From an uncultured Candidatus Woesearchaeota archaeon (GTDB taxonomy: Archaea; Nanobdellota; Nanobdellia; Woesearchaeales; 21-14-0-10-32-9): a stretch of 6,209 nucleotides of DNA. The DNA is taken from positions 1 through 6,209 of the forward strand of contig CAITEO010000074.1 in NCBI GenBank assembly GCA_903891505.1, written 5' to 3'. Every line of letters starts with the position of its first letter. Position 1 is the first letter of the stretch. Below are positions 6,010 through 6,209 of the stretch, piece by piece. Made by a program: the position numbers and the translations under genes. The notes under the pieces were generated by a model, which saw only the letters and a program-made list of their open reading frames with translations, was not told the DNA's origin and searched no databases.

Positions 6010-6030
6010 ATGAACAAAGATAAAAGAAAT
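6010..6030 (-). terminator. T-rich stretch after rpoN
   Basis: Directly after the rpoN stop the minus strand reads TTTCTTTTATCTTTG, the kind of T-rich tract at which archaeal RNA polymerase terminates. There is no associated hairpin here. It is a plausible but weak call in AT-rich DNA. Confidence 0.35.
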
Positions 6031-6032
6031 TC

Positions 6033-6209
6033 TTAGAATTTTTTGAACTTGGATGCAGTCTCGAGAAGTTCAACGTGGCTTAGCATGATTCCTCTGCAGC
6101 AAATTCTTTCAACACCTAGTTCGTCAAGGACTTTTTTCTTATCTTCTGTCTTTGACATTTCGAGGTATTTCTCCCATAAGTGTCCTAGTGGTTTTCCGCA
6201 ACTGAAACA
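6033..6209 (-). CDS. rpoN: DNA-directed RNA polymerase subunit N (Rpb10 homologue), 5'-truncated
   Basis: Reading leftward from the window edge gives 58 residues and a TAA stop. This is the small zinc-binding RNA polymerase subunit N, equivalent to eukaryotic Rpb10, which helps assemble the RpoD-RpoL platform of the core enzyme. The sequence begins CFSCGKPLGHLW, continues through KKVLDELGVERICC and ends SHVELLETASKFKKF. The four zinc ligands are present as C-x2-C near the start and the adjacent CC pair. Only about the first five residues (the family's short strand before the first Cys) lie beyond the edge, so the protein is otherwise full length. One departure: the nearly invariant CCRRM is CCRGI here. 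The gene is missed by scans that require an in-window ATG. Its promoter and upstream neighbours are outside the window. Confidence 0.95.
   Translation of the reverse strand, partial: CFSCGKPLGHLWEKYLEMSKTEDKKKVLDELGVERICCRGIMLSHVELLETASKFKKF

Noticed and set aside
6010..6036. Short plus-strand frame ATGAACAAAGAT
   Set aside because: It has only eight codons before a stop and overlaps the 3' end of rpoN.
1..6209. CRISPR array, tRNA genes, insertion sequences
   Set aside because: I saw no regularly spaced repeats, no tRNA cloverleaf or T-loop signature, and no transposase or terminal inverted repeats with target duplications.

Overview
The window looks like part of an AT-rich archaeal chromosome. 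Three observations support this: an archaeal-style signal recognition particle (SRP) RNA with an Alu domain, the archaeal/eukaryotic RNA polymerase subunit RpoN (Rpb10) at the right edge, and TATA boxes about 26 nt upstream of start codons, which implies leaderless mRNAs. The mixture of bacterial-like proteins (a bacterial-type leucyl-tRNA synthetase and a FabH-like ketosynthase) with archaeal information-processing genes would suit a DPANN lineage such as Woesearchaeota or Pacearchaeota. That placement is inference; nothing here fixes the taxon.

Layout, left to right. Positions 1-233 hold no gene: an AT-rich stretch of nested inverted repeats, an orphan TATA-like box, then the SRP RNA promoter. 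The SRP RNA (about 234-503, + strand) is followed within about 16 nt by a small gene (520-1110, +) for a single-pass membrane protein with a complete JAMM/MPN metalloprotease motif. It has no promoter of its own that I can see but has a Shine-Dalgarno sequence, so it is probably transcribed by readthrough from the SRP RNA. All remaining genes are on the minus strand: an unrecognised 131-aa protein (1104-1499, overlapping the end of the JAMM gene by 7 bp), a FabH/thiolase-fold ketosynthase (1566-2624), a 1038-aa leucyl-tRNA synthetase (2670-5786), and the 5'-truncated rpoN (6033-6209). Between leuS and rpoN lies a 246-nt spacer with a short GC-rich island of two hairpins.

Each of the three complete minus-strand genes has its own TATA box about 26 nt before its ATG, so they look like independent leaderless units and not one operon. 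Functionally the window is mostly core information processing (protein targeting, tRNA charging, transcription), plus a membrane-anchored metalloprotease and a thioester-condensing enzyme.

The most striking feature is in LeuRS. A complete Nudix hydrolase domain with a perfect Nudix box is inserted in frame at the end of the CP1 editing domain. The same protein joins a bacterial-type catalytic body to a C-terminal region that resembles archaeal LeuRS and not the bacterial C-terminal domain.
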